A DNA stretch of 64,000 nucleotides from positions 806,001 to 870,000 of the forward strand of contig KV748233.1 in assembly GCA_001692895.1 (NCBI GenBank), given 5' to 3'. The position numbers and the translations under genes are program-made. Below, piece after piece: positions 25,801 through 37,626 of this stretch (the stretch's first letter is position 1; each line of letters begins with the position of its first letter). Source of the DNA: Cenococcum geophilum 1.58. Its lineage: Eukaryota; Ascomycota; Dothideomycetes; Gloniales; Gloniaceae. A model generated the notes under the pieces. The model was not told the DNA's origin. It worked only from the letters and a program-made list of their open reading frames with translations, and searched no databases.

Positions 25801-28800
25801 TTAAGTGGCAAGATTAACAATTTAAAGCATTAATAGATAGTAGAGTAATAAGGAACCATATCTTACTAATAGTAGTTAAAAGAATAGGGTTACCATATAG
25901 GAAAAAGGAGCACTCTTACTTATTAGTAATAATTTTAGGGGATCTAATAGCCTATAAAGGAGGTATTATTAATCTTAAAATAGGACCTATTTAGCTAACT
26001 ATTAATGGGAGATAGATTAAGATATCTTTTAATATATTACTATTAGGGAACAATAAGACAGTACTAGGAATACCTTAGTTATAGGAATATAATCTAAAGA
26101 TTAATTAGATTATAGGTTAGGTTAATATTAAGAATACTTAATAATATAAGATGTGACAATAAGCTAAGATAGTATAGTACTAAGTAAGGGTAACCTATAA
26201 AGAAATAGAAAAAGGGCTAAGTTATATACTAAAGAGATACTATAAGTATGGTAAGAAACTATAGTTACTAGAAAGTGAAAAGCTATTAAAGTATATAGTA
26301 TAGAACTATAAGATAGAATTAGAACTAGGAATAAGTCTAAGGTTCTTTCTAATCTATAAGCTTACTAAAGAAAAGGATAAAGTATTAAAAGAGTTTATTT
26401 AGGAAAACCTATAAAAGGGATATATTAGACTATTACAGTTATTAGCGGGTTATTTAGTACTGTTTATACTAAAGAAGAATAGTAAACTAAGGTTATATAT
26501 TAACTATAGATAGTTAAATAGTATTACTAGAAAGGATAGATATCTTTTACCGTTAATTAGTAAAATCTAAGACAGAATAGGTAATATACAAATATTTATA
26601 AAGATAGATCTAAGATAGGCGTACTATTAGATTAGAATTAAGGAAGGTAACAAATAAAAGGCAGCCTTTAGGTTAAAGGAAGAACTATATAAACTATTAG
26701 TTATACAATTTAGGCTTATAAACGTACTAGTAATATTTTAGAAGCGTATTAATAATATATTAGGAAAATACTTAGATAAATTTATTATAGTATATCTTAA
26801 CGATATTATTATCCACTTAATAACTAAGGAAGAATACGGATAATATATTAAATAGGTCTTAAAGAGACTACAAGAAGAATAAATACTAGTAGTAATTAAG
26901 AAATGCGAGTTCTTTACTAGGAAGACTAATTTTATTAAATTTATTATTAAACTAGGCTAACTTAGTATAGATCTAAAGAGGATTAAGGCTATAGTAAATT
27001 AGTAGAAACTAGAAAATATTACGTAGTTAAGATTATTTCTAGGGTTTTACAATTACTGTAGAAGGTTTATAGCGTAATAGTTAAAAGATATTAAACTATT
27101 TACGCGATTAACAAAGAAAGAAAAACCATAGGTATAGGGAAAGGAATAGCAGAAGTTATTTAAAAAGGTTAAAGAATTATTTACCTAGGAGCCAGTTCTT
27201 AAGATCTATTAACTAAAACTAAAGGCGGTTATAAAAATAGACGTATTAGACTATATACTAGGGGCGTACTTTATATAGAAATATTAAAATAGATAGCACC
27301 TAGTGGTATACTATAGTTAAAAAATAATACTACTAGAGTTAAACTATAACATCTATAATAAGGAGTTATTAGGTATAGTTATAGTACTAAAAAAATAGAG
27401 AGTATTTTTATAAGGTATAGAAAAACTATTTATAGTTAAGACGGGTTATAAGAACTTAATAGGATTCCTAATAATAAAGGAACTTAACTAAAGATAAGTT
27501 AGATGGGTAAAGATGCTTATAGAATACTATTTTAAGATTTAGTATATTAAAGGTATAAATAATATATAAGCAGACGCTTTAAGTTAAAAAGCTAAACTAT
27601 AAAATAACGAAAAGCTATTAGGGGCTTTACTAAAAAAAATATAGATGGATTAATTAGGTATAATTATTTAAAACTTATAGTAACTTAAGAGAAACTAGAA
27701 CGAGTTTATAAGTTACTAGAAAGCTTTTAGGTATAAAGAATTCTAAAAGCATAGCTAAAAGATCTATAGATAGATATATACAAAAATTAAGAAGTAAAGT
27801 ATATCCTAAGAAGTATAGTAGAGTAATTTATAAAAGATTTCTATAAAGGATTAACTTAAGAATATAATAGAGCTATAGGCTTAGTGTTAAGACTTTAGAA
27901 GAAGTATATTATTAACAGAATCTAGGGTTTAGTATAAAAAATTACTAAGGAATATCTAGATTGCTAAAGAAATAAACTAATAAGGTATAGGCTATATAGA
28001 GGGCTATAACCTATTAAAATACTAAAGAGACTATAGGAAGTTATATTATAGGACTTTATTATAAAGTTGCTAAAGTTAAGAGATTCTATTACCAGATAAG
28101 ATTATAACGTAATTTTAGTAATAGTAAATAAGCTTATAAAGTGGGGATACTTTATAACATGTATAGAAGAAATATTAGTAAAAGATATTGCTAAAATCTA
28201 TATTAAAGAAGTATTTATAAGATATAGAGCACTAAATAATATTATATTAGATAGAGATCTAAGATTTATAGTAGTATTTTAGAAGGTATTCTTAGCGGAA
28301 TAAGGAGTTAAAGTAGTAACTTCTACTGTATATTATCTATAAATAGACGGTTAAACGAAAAGACTAAACTAGATACTAGAGTAGTATCTAAGGCACTATA
28401 TTAATTACGTATAGAATAATTAGGTATTATTATTACTAGTTATATAGTTTATATATAATATAACACTATAAAAAGGAATAGGCAAATTATAGATATAAGC
28501 TAAGAACATTATTGTTACTATAGTAAGTAAAGAAAATAAGTAGTATAGCTAAAGAAAGAATAAAGATACTAATAAATCTTTATATAAACCTTAAGGAATT
28601 AGTAAAGAAGGTATAAGAGAAAATAAAAAAGTACTATAATGCTAAGAGATCTAAGGGACCAGATCTTAAAGAGGGAGATAAAATGTAGCTACTATATAAA
28701 AATTTTAATAGTTAACGACTAAGTAAGAAGTTAGACTATATTAGACTAGGACCTTTTAAAATTAAGTAAAGGATTTTACTAGTTACGTTTAAGTTAAACT

Positions 28801-29486
28801 TACTAGCTAAGATAAAAATCTACCCTATATGTAATGCTAGAGCTAGTGTATAGGAATATTAAGCTACTAGTTTATAAGGTAGACACGTATAAAGGACAAA
28901 AAGAAGATAAATAGTAAGTTTTAAAGATCGTTAATTATAAGGACAATAATAATAAAATATAGTATAAGGTAAAGTAAATAGGCTATAATAAGACTACCTA
29001 GGAGCTATTAGAGAATCTAAAAAATGCTATAGGAAAGGTATAGAAGTATTAAAAGAAATTAGGTTAGGCAGTATTAATAAAAAAGAATTACTAAAAAATA
29101 AGTTACCTAAGGGGGACCTAAGAAGAGCAGTTGCCGAACTACTTAGATCTATTTTCTTCTTAGCTAGAAGAGAATCCGTTTTTTTATTACTAAGTTCCTA
29201 TAAACCCTATTTTATAAGTTTCTACTCCTTAAAACGGACCTTCTTATATACTTTCTTAAGACGGATTAACTAAGCGGATACTATAAGATGAGACTTAAGG
29301 GCCCGTTACTAAGTATCGGTAGCCTCCTATTCTACGTTATAGAAATGGTATAACTCTACTAAAGTAACAAACGGTTTATTATCTAGCCTTATAGTAGTAG
29401 ATTAAATATAAAACCCTAAGATAAATTAATTAGGAAACGAGATAACTATTAAGAGTAATAGATTGCGTATATTTAGCATTAAAGAT

Positions 29487-29669
29487 TGTCGGAATATATG
29501 GACAGAGGTTACGTGGTTACAATGTTTCTGATTAGTCATCCTTATGGTGACTCATCAGCCCCCTACTTAGGCACCGCGATCCTTACGATCCTCTGCTTTC
29601 GATACCTATTAGACAAGAATCAATTTAACAGTTAATAGGCCAATCAAGTGCACTTGGGTGATACCGACA
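29487..29669. mobile_element. Solo LTR (183 bp) inside Gypsy D
   Basis: The segment starts TGTCGG and ends CCGACA. It is flanked by a perfect 5-bp duplication AAGAT (29482-29486 and 29670-29674). These are the marks of a solo LTR left by LTR-LTR recombination. Its composition is clearly less AT-rich than its surroundings, so it is probably among the youngest insertions in the window. It contains TGACTCA at 29548-29554, the palindromic core bound by Gcn4/CPC1-type bZIP factors; function is inference. No internal region is present. Confidence 0.8.
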
Positions 29670-29995
29670 AAGATAAAGCGAACGTTATAGAATAAATAAA
29701 TATTCGCTTTAGTACACTCTAAATAAGAGGAGGGTTATTATAAAAATGGGTTCGCTAACGCAATATAAACTAACCCCTTTTTTAAGTAATAAGAACACGG
29801 AGATAATATAATCTTACTAAGGGATAATATTATAGTAGCAGTGCGAATATAACGAAGAGTTAAAGAAAAAGAAATTGCTTTAGGTATAATAAGTAACAAT
29901 ATTAATTAAATTAATTAGACGGATATTACACCTCTAGTAAATAACTTAAAGATATTAAAAATCTTTAAGAATAAAAATAGAGAGGAGGGAGATAG

Positions 29996-30428
29996 TGTTA
30001 TGGACGCTTTAAGTATAATATTATAACTACTTAAAGAAGAGTTAGAAGAAGCTAGTTAGTTAATATAGGTATAGTCTAAGGTAAAGCTAATAGAGCTATA
30101 TAACGAGGAATAGTAACTAAGGTTATATAATATAATCTATATAATCTATAGAATCTATAAAATCTATATAATCTATAATAAAGTAGATAGAGTATACGTA
30201 TATTATATATAAGAAGGATTTTATAGGAGTACGGTTATATATTTAAGGACCCTTAGTCCCTACCTAGATAGTTCCTTCCTTATAGTAATTCTTGGAATAT
30301 AATTAAAGTTAATCTATTAGGCAACTACTCTACTAGTTATTATTACGTTATTAACTTTAATTTATATCACCTATATACCTAGCCTAATAATAAGCCTACC
30401 GTAGTTCCTGCTACAAGGTTCCATTACA
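29996..30428 (+). repeat. Gypsy D, 3' LTR
   Basis: Partner of 22303-22736, preceded by a purine tract (29980-29995). After it, Gypsy C copy 1 resumes in the RNase H/integrase region. Confidence 0.9.
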
Positions 30429-32964
30429 ACTCGCTATAGTGTAATGCTTTAAAACGTGGCGCTATTACCTTAAATACGCCGCGTATATAACGCGTATGCT
30501 TTATAATTATAATAATCTTAAGTACTTTATAACTACTAAAAGCTTATCTACTTATTAGGCCTAGTACGCTAAAGAACTAGCTAAGTTTAATTTTAAGATT
30601 AAATATAAGCTAGGTAAGATAAATCCTACTAATATACTATTCTAGCGCCTAGATTATACTAAAGGCTTTAAAGATAGTAGTAAGAGGATAATCCTTAATG
30701 CTATGCTGCCTATATTATAGCAAAAGTTATAGGTTATAGGCCTTATAGGCGGCCCTAATGCTACTATACTAAACTAATAAGTAGTATGCGTGTAGTATAT
30801 AAGCGACCCTTATAAACTTAGCGCTGGCGGATTAAAGCGTCCTACTATTCTCTTTAAGACCACTTTAACTAACCTAATAGCGCTTAACCCTAGGGAAGAC
30901 CCCTTAGTCTAGGCTATAGTCCCCTATAATAACCTAGTAAATTACCTATATATTATACATTACTTTACTAACACTAACTTTATATAGAGTCTTGTGCCAT
31001 AGTAAGAGGTAGTAGTAACTACTTTAGCTAAAACGGCGTTTATGGAATAACCCCCTAAGTTACTAGTTAATTTTATTTATAGAGTATAAAAAAGGGACGC
31101 CTTTATACGCTTTATATATAATTAGTTAACTTAAGGATAAGTTCCTATTAGTAATAAGAACTATACCCTTAATAATTAAGGACTCCTAAGGTAAAATAAT
31201 AAGGTCTAGGTACTAAATCATATACTATTATAATAGGAGATCCTTAAGCAGAATTATAACAATGCTATAGGCGGCCACTATAGTTTTAACTATACTTTTA
31301 AGGTAATTATACGGAAGTATGCTTAGAACGGCCTTACTTAGGACCTTTGTAAATACCTAAATAATTATAATACTTACTAACGCTCTAAATCGCGCCGCTA
31401 TAAACTCTATAGTAAGCTATAGTCTTTTTAGGTCCCTACTTAAGCCTAGCGGTATTATTTACTTAACTTTATTATAGATCTCCTAGAGTCTAAGACTTTT
31501 AATAGCGTAGAGTATAACTCTATCTTTATCCTTATAGACCGTTTTATAAAGCTAGTATACTATTATCTAGTGTGTAAGATAATTAACGCTACGTAACTTA
31601 TAGAACTCTTATTTAGAGTCTTTGCGCAAATAGGGCCTCTAGATAATATTATCTTTAATAAGGGTAGTATATTTATAAGCAAGTACTAAAGCACTATATG
31701 CTACCATTTTCGCGTTTAACGTAAACTTAGCACTGTATTTTACCTGTAGATAGATAGTTAGACGGAGCATTAAAACTAAGAGCTTAAGGTATACCTACGT
31801 ATATTTATAAACTAGGAATAGTCTAATTAGGCCTTCCTACTTAAAGAAGTAGCCTTTACCTATAACTCTAAGGTCTATGCTATAACGAAGCGTTCCCCTA
31901 TTAAGCTCGCCTATGGCTGGCTACTAAACGTCTTAAATAGAGTCTTAGATAGCGTCTAAGACGCCTAGTAAGGTAAGGAGGGGTCTAAGTTAATAAATGT
32001 TAAACTTATAGAGACGTATTTATAACGCCTACGCCTTACATATAAGGTAGCGGCGGCGTTAATAATATACGCCTAATAGCTTTAGGTAAAATACTACAAT
32101 TATTACCATCTGGTTAAGTATTTCGCCGTTAGTAAATAAGTCTTGCTTTCCTTTAAGAATATCTACACAAAACGTCCTTATAAAAAGCTTAACTATAAGT
32201 TTATAGGACCGTTTTAGATCTTAGAGCGCGTAAGGCAGTAAGTATATAAGCTAGAGCTTTTACCTACTATAGTATGGCTCTACCTAGTCTTTTATATCTC
32301 CCTACTAGAGCCTTATAGGTTACGCCCTAGGTTTTAACCCCTAGTAGTAAAAGAGCTTAAGGAAGGTAGCTAGGAAGTAGAAGCATTTATTACCTACTAA
32401 AATTGTACTAGATAACTATAGTACCTTATTAAATAGCTAGGATAGCTAAATAAGTATAATAAATGGAAATACGAGATAGAACTTAAGAATTGTTAATAAC
32501 TGCTAGATAAGTACTGTAAGTAAGACACCCTAGCCTTATAGCCGAAGCGTAGGTAAAAAGTAAGCGCTGCTATTAAAATATAACCTATATTAAAGCGGAG
32601 TAGAGGATATCCTAAGGGATTAAAGAATAAGTAACAATTGCTATAAGAACTGCGGCGTATATATAGGGTGAAGTTTTAATTTATTAATATCCTATATAAG
32701 CTATACTCTAACATAACTTAGTAATGCTAGTAACTTATAGGCAAGGCTATAGCATATACCGGTAACAAAGCTTAATTTAGAAAGCATCCTTTTTAGACCT
32801 AGTCCGTCACTCTATACTAGCTAAGTAGATTACTTATATATTAGAAAATAGGCCTGTTTATAACTAGGGTTTATTTAACTAGGGTTTATAACCTACTAGT
32901 GACCTACTAGTAGTAACCTATACTAATAACTTATACTATTCTATATATATACTATATAAATAAC

Positions 32965-33180
32965 GCGTAAGGCTAAAGCATAGGTTAGTAGCGGATTTAA
33001 CGGGTATATAGCCTTATTGTCCTAAACCTAGCTATATATAAGTAACCTATAACCTACCTATAAAGTATATACGGCGCTACGCCGGTATAGCGTAAGGCTA
33101 AAGTAGGGTTAGTAGCGGGTTTAATAGGTATATAGCCTTACCGTCTATAAATTTAGCTGTATATAAATAACCTATAACTA
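32965..33180. repeat. Two-copy tandem repeat, 125-bp period
   Basis: The unit starts 'gcgtaaggctaaag' at 32965 and again at 33090. The second copy runs to about 33180. The units differ mainly by transitions. The repeat lies downstream of the Gypsy C chromodomain in what should be its 3' non-coding region. Confidence 0.7.
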
Positions 33181-33285
33181 ACCCGTAAGGTACTAGCGAC
33201 CTACCTATACAAGTAAGCTTTTGGAATATTTCTGGTCTACTAAATTTAGGTAATAGTATTAAGCTTTACTAGCTCTACCTATTAA

Positions 33286-33339
33286 ATAGACTAATTAGGA
33301 TTTTTTATACTAGGTATATAAAATCGCTACTAGCTTAGT
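33286..33339. repeat. Shared hairpin module P1, copy 2
   Basis: This reads 'ctaattaggatttttt' then 'aaaatcgctactag', the reverse-orientation match of 34593-34645. Its two arms can fold on each other. Confidence 0.55.
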
Positions 33340-33383
33340 TAAATGCGGGGGAGTCTTAGCAAGGCAAATCTAACTAATTAGAT

Positions 33384-33406
33384 AACTTTAACCGCCGGTT
33401 AAAGTT
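33384..33406. repeat. Shared palindrome module P2, copy 1
   Basis: A 23-bp palindrome centred on AACCGCCGGTT, with a conserved left flank 'ctaactaattagat' and right flank 'ccttaatatctt'. Copies lie at 34729-34751 (Gypsy E) and 45921-45943 (Gypsy F, reversed). Confidence 0.65.
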
Positions 33407-33504
33407 CCTTAATATCTTTACGCCGCGTATATATACTACCTATTTCTTTATACGCAAAATTAAAACACTCTTTCCCCTTTAAATTTTTTCCTTACTAAGG
33501 TTTT

Positions 33505-34285
33505 TTATAGGGTTTTATTAAGGCTTAAGTATAGCCCCTTTTAACTCGCCTATTTTCTTTACTAAAAAGCTAAATAGAGGACTNTNTTTCTNTANTAANT
33601 ACTATAAGCTNAATAATNTAACCCNTAANGACCGCTANCTACTNNCNTTANTTAATAAGANNNTAGCCTAAATAAGTAGAGCTAAGGTCTTTATAAAGCT
33701 TAATATCCGCTAGGCCTTCTACTAAATTAGGATAAACCTTAGCTTAGAGAATCTTACTATATTTTAAACCTGTTACGGAATATATAAATATAAGGTATTA
33801 CCTTTTAAGCTAACTAACGGACTGGCTATATACTAGCGGTACATAAATAATATACTTTTTAACTACCTTAACGACTTCTATACGGCCTATTTAGATAATA
33901 TTATAATCTACTTTAAGAATAAGTTAGAATATAAGGAGTATATTTATAAAGTCCTCTAATAGCTCTATAAAGCTAGCCTTTAAGCTAATATTAAGAAGTT
34001 AGAGTTTAGTGTTAAATATATAAAGTACCTAAGGTTTATTATTAGTATAGATAGAATTAAAACCGACCTAAAAAACGGCCGTAATTACTTAGTAGGCATC
34101 CTTACAGACTATAAAGGGGTATAATTATTTCTAGGTTTCTATAACTTCTATTAACGCTTTATTAAAGACTATAGTAAGATTATTAGGCCTTTTAACCGCC
34201 TTACCTAGAAAGACTAGCCCTTTTACTTTAATACTGTATATAGATAGGCTTTTAACAAGCTTAAAAAATGACTAGTCTCCGCTCC
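33505..34285 (+). mobile_element. Gypsy B piece 3: reverse transcriptase
   Basis: This plus-strand fossil of a Ty3/Gypsy reverse transcriptase has the 'IKLNIRQAF' region (about 33690), a 'TAYLDNIIIY' catalytic box (about 33885), and the 'FLGFYNFYQRFI' region (about 34125). It ends at the start of the connection to RNase H. A short run of ambiguous bases (33584-33663) falls in its N-terminal half. It is cut at 34285 by Gypsy E, which duplicated GCTCC (34281-34285 and 48822-48826), and RNase H resumes at 48822. It is very heavily broken and AT-rich. Confidence 0.8.
33584..33663. other. Cluster of ambiguous bases
   Basis: More than twenty Ns are scattered singly or in twos and threes over 80 bp, with readable bases between them. 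These look like unresolved base calls, possibly from collapsed similar copies, not a sized gap. Confidence 0.95.
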
Positions 34286-34472
34286 TGTTACAGTGCTGCA
34301 ATAAAGTAAACTAAATAACTACGTTGTGGTATAAAGAGGGGAAGAAGGTAAAAAGGGGGTATTATATATAAATAGTAGGGCCAGCCACTAAGTCACTAGT
34401 AGTGGGCTGGCTAATAGTAGGAAACAGTATAAGATAGTATAAAATAGTATGCGTTAGGTTAGTACCGTGACA
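34286..34472 (-). repeat. Gypsy E, 3' LTR
   Basis: A 187-bp repeat, 'tgttacagtgctgc' to 'gtgaca'. An inverted repeat around 'ccagccactaagtcactagt' and 'agtgggctgg' gives it an internal stem. A polypurine tract follows on the internal side. Confidence 0.9.
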
Positions 34473-34592
34473 GTACTTCTCTCCCCTAAATGGTTTGGTC
34501 CCTAAACTAAATAAATAACTTAAAAATAGGCAGTATATAGGGTTACCTATTTTTTACCGCAAAGATATTAGTTTCGCTTACCGCCCTTAACT

Positions 34593-34645
34593 AAGCTAAT
34601 AGCGATTTTCTATACCGAGCATGGAAAATCCTAATTAGTTAGTTT
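34593..34645. repeat. Shared hairpin module P1, copy 3
   Basis: A near-palindrome, 'gcgattttctat' to 'atggaaaatc', in the 3' non-coding region of Gypsy E. It matches 6951-7003 and 33286-33339. Confidence 0.55.
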
Positions 34646-34728
34646 AGTAAGTAAGGTCGGTAGAACTTTATACCACCACCTAAATTAATCCGCGTGGCGT
34701 TTCTTGGCAAGAATTTAGCTAATTAAAT

Positions 34729-34751
34729 AACTTTAACCGCTGGTTAAAGTT
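34729..34751. repeat. Shared palindrome module P2, copy 2
   Basis: AACTTTAACC and GGTTAAAGTT arms in the 3' non-coding region of Gypsy E. Conserved flanks run from 'caagaatttagctaatta' to 'ataatatctta'. Confidence 0.65.
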
Positions 34752-36611
34752 TTATAATATCTTAACCACCACAAATTTTAATACGGTGGTCGGCCGCAAC
34801 CTTAATATAACTTTTTCTTATCTTATACCTAGTCTAGGGGTCCTAGCTTTTTAAGGTATTACTTATAAAAGTGCTATACAGCTTATTTATAACCTTTTAG
34901 GTCTTCCTCTAGCTGCTAGGTTATATCCTTATAATATTTCTATTTAATTTTATAAGTTAGGCCCTAGGGGTCTTCGCTATATATATTAAGGATTTTCTTA
35001 AACTCTTATTTGTCTTCTATATTACCGTTATTATCTCTCTCTGCTACTTATCCTTATATATTACGGCGCTTTATAGTATTAATATTTACTTAGCTAAGGA
35101 TCTTTTTAATAGCCTAGAGGCGGACCTTAGATGTATAAAAGGATTTATTTACTTAGATATAGTTTAGGAGGTCTACTATAACTGCCCCTTAGTATACTGC
35201 GAGTACGGGGTATAGGCCGTCCTATTTGTCGTCCTATTTCTTTTTAGGTCTATTTATCTTTATATTTTCTAAGCTAACTATAACTATATCGCCTTGTAGA
35301 ATAATATACTCTTATCCCTACGGGTATTAGTATTATCTTTATAGTGTTACTGTAAAATCTAGGCTAGGGCCTTAAGCTATATTAATATCTGCTTAAAGCG
35401 GTTGGCTATAGAGTCTGCGTAGAAGAACTCCTTCTTTACTTATACTGATAGTGTTAGTAGGTAGGGGCTAGTAGGTTTAATTCTAAGGTAAGGGTTAAAG
35501 CCATAGTTTGCAAAAAATGGGGAGATGCCTATGCTTTTATTAACTTGGTTATTTATAGCAAACTTAGTAAGCGGTAGGTAGTTAACCTAGTTGTTTTATA
35601 TAAAGCTAACAAAAGTATAAAGGTATTTATTTACGGCAGCGTTAATAATTTTAGTTTAGCTGTCTATTTTTAGGTATTAGGCTAAGCTTAGTTACAAGAT
35701 TATCTTAAGGCGTTTACTTAATTATCGCCAGAAGTTATTAATAAATTGTATACTATAATTGGAGATAATCGTGCTTAGTATACCGTAGAGCTTATATACG
35801 TTATTAATAAAGCTATTAACTAGCTCCTTTATTAAGAGTTTTATTACTAAAACAAGGTATTATATTTTAATTAGGCGGTCTATAATAATAAGGATATATT
35901 TATATGCCTTACTATAGCGTTAGTATACTAGTAGCGTTGTAATATAGTTAATTGAGATATTAGTTTACGGGCGGGTAGGTAATTCTAGTAGCTTTAGGAA
36001 ACTAGGTAAGGTAGAATAAGGGGTCTTAGTATAAAAGTATAGGGCATAGTCTTTAATAAAGGTAGTTATAAACTAGGAGATTTCTAGCTACTAGTATATT
36101 TAGTTTAAGAGGTTAAAAGTTTTAACCTAGCTAGTGTAACTAGCGGGGCCGCTACTATAAAAGTAATAGGTAACTTTTAGGTAGAGGTCTAGGGCATTAG
36201 GGATAAAGAGACCTTAGCGGAAGTAGATCTATCCGTTAATAATACTATATTCTAACTTATCGCAATAAAGTAATTTCCTAATCTTCTTTAGCTAATAGCG
36301 AGTTTTCTAATTATATAGGGCCGCTACCATATCTCTTACAAGTTTATTCTCTTAGTATCCTAGCCAAATTAACTTATTTAGTAACTTTTCGGCTATTTTA
36401 GGGTCTAAAGCGGCTATAAACTCCGCGTTATTATAATTACGGGACTTATATAGTAATTCTTTTAAGATTATAGGGTTAACTTTCTGGGGCGGTATAACGA
36501 CTTAGGCTTAGTAGCGGAGGCGTTTATTATTAGCGTCCTTAGGCCTTATTTCTAGTAACTGGCTTAAGGCGTTAAGAAGCGTGGCTTTATTACTAGGTCT
36601 ATATATAATTA

Positions 36612-37626
36612 GTAGTAACTCTTTAATTAACGTCTGATACGGATCCTACTGGCCCACGCAGACTACTCCGTCGTAGGGGGGAAAACTTGTAATTTACATG
36701 AAGAAAACCCTGTAGTTGGGGGAGGAAAAACCCTATGAGCTACCTCAGTAGGATAAAAAACCCCGTTTTGCTATGTTTGTCCGTAGCGGCGGCCCTATGG
36801 GCCTATAACTACGTCCTAACCTCCTTAGATGTTCGAACTCCTTAGAAACCACTACTTCCTTCTCTAGCTTATCCCAGCTAGGGTTTACTATATCCCAGCT
36901 AGGCCTTGCTAATTAATTGCTGTACTATTGTTTCCTATATCTTGGCCATCCCCTATATACTATCTCTTATTTAACCATTACTATATACACTATGCCTCCC
37001 CCCCCCTAGGGCCTATTAAAGGCGTAAGGGGGATTTATCCGTTCTAACTACCTAATACTAAAGGCAAGCGGGATATGTACGTGTATACTTTAGGTATTTT
37101 TTATACCTAGGCCCTAGTTGCTAGGCCCTCTCTAAGGGTTACCACTCCGTTAAGAGGAGATAAGGAAAACCGTAGGTTGTAATCCGGGCTGCTAGGTAGT
37201 AGGTAGTAAAATAGTAAGTGACTGTATGCTCCGCGGGCGATTGCCCTAGGGGTTAGGAGGGGTCGTATATTTGCTTGTTGCTCGTTTATAGTCACTTGTT
37301 TGTTAATATAAGAGGTCGTTAATGCTTTCTATTAGGGGTTGGGGGATGCTATTAAATGCTGTGTATCTATGTTGGATTGTATAGGTGCCTTAATAGGAGG
37401 ATAGTATGGTAGCTGCTATTATATGGGGTGCCAACGGTGGTGGTTTTCGAGATCTCACCATCCTATGTGAAAACTTTTTCACCACCGCCTATAATACTCG
37501 CAACCACTACCACCATATCGTATTGTACGCTGTGCGACGTCTCTGCGTTGGCTCTGGGTCTGAACTTTAAAGACCTAGGTTTGTAGCTATCACCACGTAT
37601 AGGTGCAGAGTCCGTTTTCGACGGCC
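36612..37626. mobile_element. Unrecognised 1-kb insert with 14-bp flanking repeats
   Basis: The Gypsy E reading breaks off here between RNase H and integrase. The two break points carry the identical 14 bases TCTATATATAATTA (36598-36611 and 37627-37640), a likely target duplication. The insert is visibly GC-richer than its host and retains many CpA steps, so it escaped most RIP. It has no TG...CA ends, no clear terminal inverted repeat and no poly-A tail. It contains a 54-bp imperfect stem-loop (37434-37487, arms CGGTGGTG and CACCACCG) and a doubled 'tatcccagctagg' word (36868-36906). A 62-codon open frame on its minus strand (37295-37107) resembles nothing I know. A duplication of this length suits target-primed (LINE/SINE-like) insertion, but that is inference. 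Confidence 0.6.
37434..37487. repeat. Imperfect stem-loop in the 1-kb insert
   Basis: Arms 'cggtggtggttttc' and 'gaaaac...caccaccg' can pair around a centre containing 'gagatctcacc'. A nested smaller stem is 'gtgaaaa...ttttcac'. Confidence 0.5.

Larger units (their letters stand above)
22303..30428 (+). mobile_element. Gypsy D: chromovirus-type Ty3/Gypsy fossil
   Basis: LTRs are 22303-22736 and 29996-30428 (about 433 bp, starting 'tgtta(c/t)gg', ending 'ccattaca' type). Target duplication ACTTA/ACTCG lies at 22298-22302 and 30429-30433; the empty site ACTCG is at 57245-57249 in Gypsy C copy 2. Order: gag (about 22800-23750), zinc knuckle region (about 23760-23815), a long unassigned coding-like stretch (about 24850-25800), protease (about 25815-26100), reverse transcriptase (about 26380-27100), RNase H (about 27230-27560), integrase (about 27700-28520) and a chromodomain (about 28880-29060). 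The polypurine tract is at 29980-29995. It is about 8.1 kb long, structurally whole at its ends but broken many times. It contains a hairpin MITE and a solo LTR. Confidence 0.88.
13138..33500 (+). mobile_element. Gypsy C, copy 1: chromovirus-type Ty3/Gypsy fossil, doubly interrupted
   Basis: The 5' LTR starts 'tgttaggtaaaac' at 13138, is split by Copia 2 after 47 bp, resumes at 18779 and ends 'ttaccttaca' at 18962 (about 231 bp in all). Then follow gag (about 19016-20200), protease (about 20280-20650), reverse transcriptase (about 21270-21700, with a YLDN box) and RNase H (about 22130-22300). Gypsy D then interrupts (22303-30428). Integrase follows (about 30430-31950) and an integrase-linked chromodomain at about 32344-32520. 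The element's own DNA is about 6.7 kb. No 3' LTR was recognised: the last clear part is the chromodomain, so the end at about 33500 is only where Gypsy B resumes. It is broken very many times. Copy 2 at 53684 gives the uninterrupted arrangement at both insertion points. Confidence 0.85.
33181..33504. other. Junction segment with two shared palindromic modules, no coding seen
   Basis: This segment lies between the Gypsy C 3' region and the resumed Gypsy B reading. It holds module P1 (33286-33339) and module P2 (33384-33406). I see no 3' LTR of Gypsy C, which should lie here. The segment may be a deletion scar or part of another retroelement's 3' non-coding region. Confidence 0.45.

Noticed and set aside
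37107-37295. 62-codon open frame inside the 1-kb insert
   Set aside because: It has an ATG but no recognisable domain, and stops crowd both sides. It is noted under the insert but not called a gene.
36612-37626. Helitron reading of the 1-kb insert
   Set aside because: A small hairpin lies near one end, but there is no CTRR terminus, and Helitrons do not make a 14-bp duplication.
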